Shown here in pieces: positions 61,695-64,000 of a stretch of DNA of 64,000 nt. Below the pieces are notes generated by a model. It saw only the letters and a program-made list of their open reading frames with translations. It was not told the DNA's origin and made no database searches. Both the position numbers and the translations under genes were made by a program. Position 1 is the stretch's first letter. The number at the start of each line of letters is the position of its first letter. Origin of the DNA: Clostridiales bacterium (GTDB lineage Bacteria > Bacillota > Clostridia > Peptostreptococcales > Acidaminobacteraceae); NCBI GenBank assembly GCA_016342415.1, contig JAEIOD010000018.1, positions 1 through 64,000 of the forward strand, in the 5' to 3' direction.

Positions 61695-61713
61695 TTTTCC
61701 TCCAAGTATTTAC

Positions 61714-61727
61714 GCCACGCGTGTGGC
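61714..61727. promoter_or_regulatory. Operator 1 (GH2 side)
   Basis: GCCACGCGTGTGGC, palindromic with central CG as in LacI-family sites. It lies about +5 to +18 of the predicted GH2 transcript. Confidence 0.7.
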
Positions 61728-61738
61728 TTTCTGTTTTG

Positions 61739-61768
61739 AGTATACAATTTTTTTTGAGGCCTTGTCAA
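61739..61768 (-). promoter_or_regulatory. Promoter of GH2-GPH unit
   Basis: Minus strand TTGACA (61768-61763), 18-base spacer, TATACT (61744-61739). Confidence 0.75.
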
Positions 61769-61790
61769 GAAGGTTATTATAAATTATAAT
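61762..61790 (+). promoter_or_regulatory. Promoter of metallophosphoesterase gene
   Basis: TTGTCA (61762-61767), 17-base spacer, TATAAT (61785-61790). Its -35 box overlaps that of the divergent GH2 promoter. Confidence 0.75.
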
Positions 61791-61796
61791 AAAAAT

Positions 61797-61810
61797 GCCA
61801 CACGAGTGGC
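61797..61810. promoter_or_regulatory. Operator 2 (metallophosphoesterase side)
   Basis: GCCACACGAGTGGC, same pattern as operator 1, centred 83 bp away and located at the predicted transcription start of the plus-strand gene. Confidence 0.7.
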
Positions 61811-61828
61811 GTATAGAAAGGGAAGGTT

Positions 61829-63388
61829 ATGAAAAGTAATAGAAATCTGTTTTTAAGCTTCATTATGATTGTTTCAATGATAAATACTGTGATTTACTGG
61901 TCGATGAAGCCTATTTGGTTTTTTGTTAATCAAGAAGTAGGAGGATTTAATCTCGCGTTGATTATTTGGGGATTATTTTTAGTGTTTTGTGTATATAGTG
62001 TGATATTACTAAGACAACATATACTGGAACCCATTAGAAAATTGGGATTTATTCATGTGCTTTTAACAATTGTTTGGACAGGAATTTTCACTTTATTAAA
62101 TAACTATCTTTATATGATGTTAGGATCTGAAAAACACATAGTTTTTAGAAATATCAAACAGATTACCCCAATCTTGCTGTTATCGATCTTGGTTGTATTT
62201 ATAGTGATTTTTTATCCGAAGTGGAAACTGTCAAGAAACTTTAAAATAAGTAGTTTGATAGCCTTAATCTCTTTGACAACATTGTTGTTTGGTATATCTT
62301 ATGAGTCCAATATAAACATAACGTCTGGACCATATATCCAGTATATTTCTGACGAAGCTTTTGCTGTCATGTGGACGACGAATGAAAACAGTACTGGATT
62401 TTTAGAATACGGTACCGATGAAAATTCGTTAGAGAAATTAGAACTGTCTGAACATGGATTGATACAAGCCAATACAAAAGTCCATAAAGTCATTGTGCCT
62501 GAAATGACTGATGGTATGATCTTCAGAGTTGGTAGCACGGATATAAAAGATTATTTTCAAAACAATGTCACTTATGGAAAAACAGTCTATAGTGACTTTA
62601 TAAGTTATGAGGATAATAAATCTAAAGACAACACCTCTTTTTATGTGTTGAGTGATGTCCATGAGAGAAATGATATTTACGAGAAGTATCTTTCAAAAGG
62701 AGAGTACGACTTTCTTTTTCTAAATGGTGATATCCTATCATCTATTGATTCGAAAGAGATTATTGTTGATCATATGTTAAAGCCTATTTCAGAGCACACA
62801 TCAGGCTTTAAACCCTTTTACTTTACAAGAGGCAATCATGAAACGAGAGGGAAAGCGGCTCGAGAGCTGAGTGATTACTTGGCGTTACCAGATGGCCGTT
62901 ATTACTACACGTTTACTTATGGACCCATTTTTGCTGTTGTGTTAGACACTGGTGAGGACAAACTTGATAATCATGAAGAGTATGGGGGTTTGGCTGACTT
63001 TGAGGCTTATAGAGAAGAAGAAACAAAATGGTTAGAAGGTGTTGTAGCGAGTAAAGCGTATCAGAATTCAGAGTATGTGATTGCATTTTCTCACGTCCCA
63101 CTGAACAGTTACGATATTAATGATGGAATCACACCTCTTAGTTTATATGAAGAGAAGTGGGTAGGACTGTTGAGTGAGATGTCTGTTGATTTGATGGTTT
63201 CGGGTCATACTCATGCATCGCAGTTTATTGAAGCTTCTGAAGATATTCCATTTCCAATTATGATTGGTGGCGGTTATATCGAGGCAAATCAGGGCTACGA
63301 AGGCATAAAAATAACTGCAGACGAGAAATTGATCATAGAAGTTATAAATGAAGAAGGTGTTGTTACGAACCATTATATAATCGACTAA
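61829..63388 (+). CDS. Membrane protein with C-terminal metallophosphoesterase domain
   Basis: 519 aa. About five membrane segments in the first 165 residues, then a fibronectin-like N-domain as in purple acid phosphatases (about 170-255; AFAVMWTTNENSTGFLEYG), then a calcineurin-like phosphoesterase facing outward: LSDVHERND, FLNGDILS, TRGNHETRG, FSHVPLN, SGHTHASQF. All metal ligands look present. The shared operator with the GH2 gene suggests a role in handling phosphate esters taken from, or released with, the same carbon source. AAGGGAAGG precedes ATG 61829. Confidence 0.8.
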   Translation: MKSNRNLFLSFIMIVSMINTVIYWSMKPIWFFVNQEVGGFNLALIIWGLFLVFCVYSVILLRQHILEPIRKLGFIHVLLTIVWTGIFTLLNNYLYMMLGSEKHIVFRNIKQITPILLLSILVVFIVIFYPKWKLSRNFKISSLIALISLTTLLFGISYESNINITSGPYIQYISDEAFAVMWTTNENSTGFLEYGTDENSLEKLELSEHGLIQANTKVHKVIVPEMTDGMIFRVGSTDIKDYFQNNVTYGKTVYSDFISYEDNKSKDNTSFYVLSDVHERNDIYEKYLSKGEYDFLFLNGDILSSIDSKEIIVDHMLKPISEHTSGFKPFYFTRGNHETRGKAARELSDYLALPDGRYYYTFTYGPIFAVVLDTGEDKLDNHEEYGGLADFEAYREEETKWLEGVVASKAYQNSEYVIAFSHVPLNSYDINDGITPLSLYEEKWVGLLSEMSVDLMVSGHTHASQFIEASEDIPFPIMIGGGYIEANQGYEGIKITADEKLIIEVINEEGVVTNHYIID

Positions 63389-63434
63389 CTTGCTTAATAT
63401 GTATTGTGATGCTATCATAATAATGGGTGATGAA

Positions 63435-64000
63435 ATGGAAAAATTAACAACTAGAGAACGAATAGTAAAAGAAGCTGAAAAACAGTTTATAAAAAATGGT
63501 ATTGCTGACACTCAGATGAAAGATATCGCAGAAGCAGTTGGCATCAATAGAAGAACTTTGTACCGATACTTTTTGACTAAAGATGTATTGGCTTTTGAAA
63601 TAGAACTCATTGTTATGAAGCAAATTCAAGATTACATTGTATTGCAGATTGCTGATTCAGAAGAACTTTCAGGATTTGAGAAGGTTGAAATGTATTTTGA
63701 TCATGTCAATGTAGAAGATATAAAAAATCAGATGAAGTTTACAGCTGAATTTGATCGATACTTTAAGGATGATTATCCTTCAGAAGCATTAGAAGAAGAA
63801 TTTGTACTTGCTCTGGATCCAAGCAAAGATCCATTGTTTAAGTATATTAAAGAAGGTGTGGAAGACGGCAGTATAAAAAGTAGTCTTTCAGCTGAGGATA
63901 TGTTTCACTTCATCAGTCAAAACTTTTTTGCCTTATTTCAGCGTTTGATTTTAAGAGAGAAACATCTGAAAAATGAGTACTGTGATAAAGTCGATTTTCA
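63435..64000 (+). CDS. TetR-family regulator, truncated by window end
   Basis: 188 residues seen. TetR helix-turn-helix at the N-terminus: RIVKEAEKQFIKNGIADTQM then DIAEAVGINRRTLYRYFLTKDVL. The ligand domain continues past the window edge. It starts 46 bp after the metallophosphoesterase stop in the same direction, with GGGTGAT upstream, so it may be co-transcribed. No terminator lies between. TetR operators often lack a fixed central CG, so its link to the GCCAC operators is open. Confidence 0.8.
   Translation, partial: MEKLTTRERIVKEAEKQFIKNGIADTQMKDIAEAVGINRRTLYRYFLTKDVLAFEIELIVMKQIQDYIVLQIADSEELSGFEKVEMYFDHVNVEDIKNQMKFTAEFDRYFKDDYPSEALEEEFVLALDPSKDPLFKYIKEGVEDGSIKSSLSAEDMFHFISQNFFALFQRLILREKHLKNEYCDKVDF

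Noticed and set aside
1-64000. CRISPR array, tRNA or rRNA genes, intact transposon or prophage
   Set aside because: No regularly spaced repeats, cloverleaf sequences, rRNA motifs, transposase or phage genes were seen on either strand.

Overview
This window looks like the chromosome of a low-GC (roughly one third G+C by eye), anaerobic, fermentative member of the Bacillota, probably clostridial. It has a cell-wall gene (murB), the Firmicutes cluster rapZ-yvcK-whiA-HPr, pfkA-pyk, PTS-type DhaK/DhaL, GGAGG-type ribosome binding sites and U-tailed hairpin terminators after most transcripts. Tryptophanase, tungstate uptake, a ferredoxin-domain aldo-keto reductase and an in-frame TGA at a catalytic selenocysteine position all fit an anaerobe. 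UGA otherwise serves as an ordinary stop. I saw no tRNA, rRNA, CRISPR array, prophage or intact insertion sequence, and no sporulation gene.

Layout. 0-5 kb: remnant of an M29 aminopeptidase, a membrane-anchored GH18 protein, a tiny zinc-ribbon protein, an MFS exporter, and a nitronate monooxygenase with a FapR-like palindrome upstream. 5-8.4 kb: pantothenate operon (panG-like DUF2520 reductase, panB, panC, panD). 8.5-15.3 kb: a 2-hydroxyacid/lactate dehydrogenase, mogA, DAHP synthase and small transcription units, including TetR plus hydrolase and an iron-sulfur aldo-keto reductase. 15.3-19.3 kb: glycerol/dihydroxyacetone module (PocR-AraC regulator, gldA, dhaK, dhaL). 19.4-25.8 kb: a secreted-type EEP phosphodiesterase, an ABC-2 exporter, an ECF sigma/anti-sigma pair, and a protein resembling a peptidase that lacks HEXXH. 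26-34.7 kb: M42 aminopeptidase, then an eight-gene tungsten/molybdenum operon (tupABC, moeA, moeA-PBP fusion, moaA, moaC, MOSC) behind a palindromic operator and a Moco/Tuco-type riboswitch. 34.7-47.4 kb: diguanylate cyclase, murB, PHP, rapZ, yvcK, then tryptophanase with its regulator and a NUDIX gene, then whiA, HPr, HD-GYP and a lipoprotein. 47.4-53.9 kb: dnaE, pfkA, pyk. 54-64 kb: acetyltransferase, BrnQ, a selenocysteine MsrA-MsrB, thioesterase, a sugar module (GPH transporter and GH2 glycosidase) divergent from a metallophosphoesterase, and a TetR gene cut by the window end.

Most notable points. (1) The methionine sulfoxide reductase gene at 56104-57069 reads through a TGA where MsrA has its catalytic Cys, with a SECIS-like hairpin just downstream, so a standard ORF call keeps only the C-terminal two thirds. 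(2) The tup/moa operon has two stacked control layers. (3) GH2 and the metallophosphoesterase share overlapping divergent promoters, each followed by a GCCAC-N4-GTGGC operator. (4) An AAAACGTTATC-type, cre-like motif precedes several carbon-metabolism genes. (5) A tryptophanase unit sits inside the normally compact rapZ-yvcK-whiA-HPr neighbourhood. All functional statements come from reading motifs; no database search was run.
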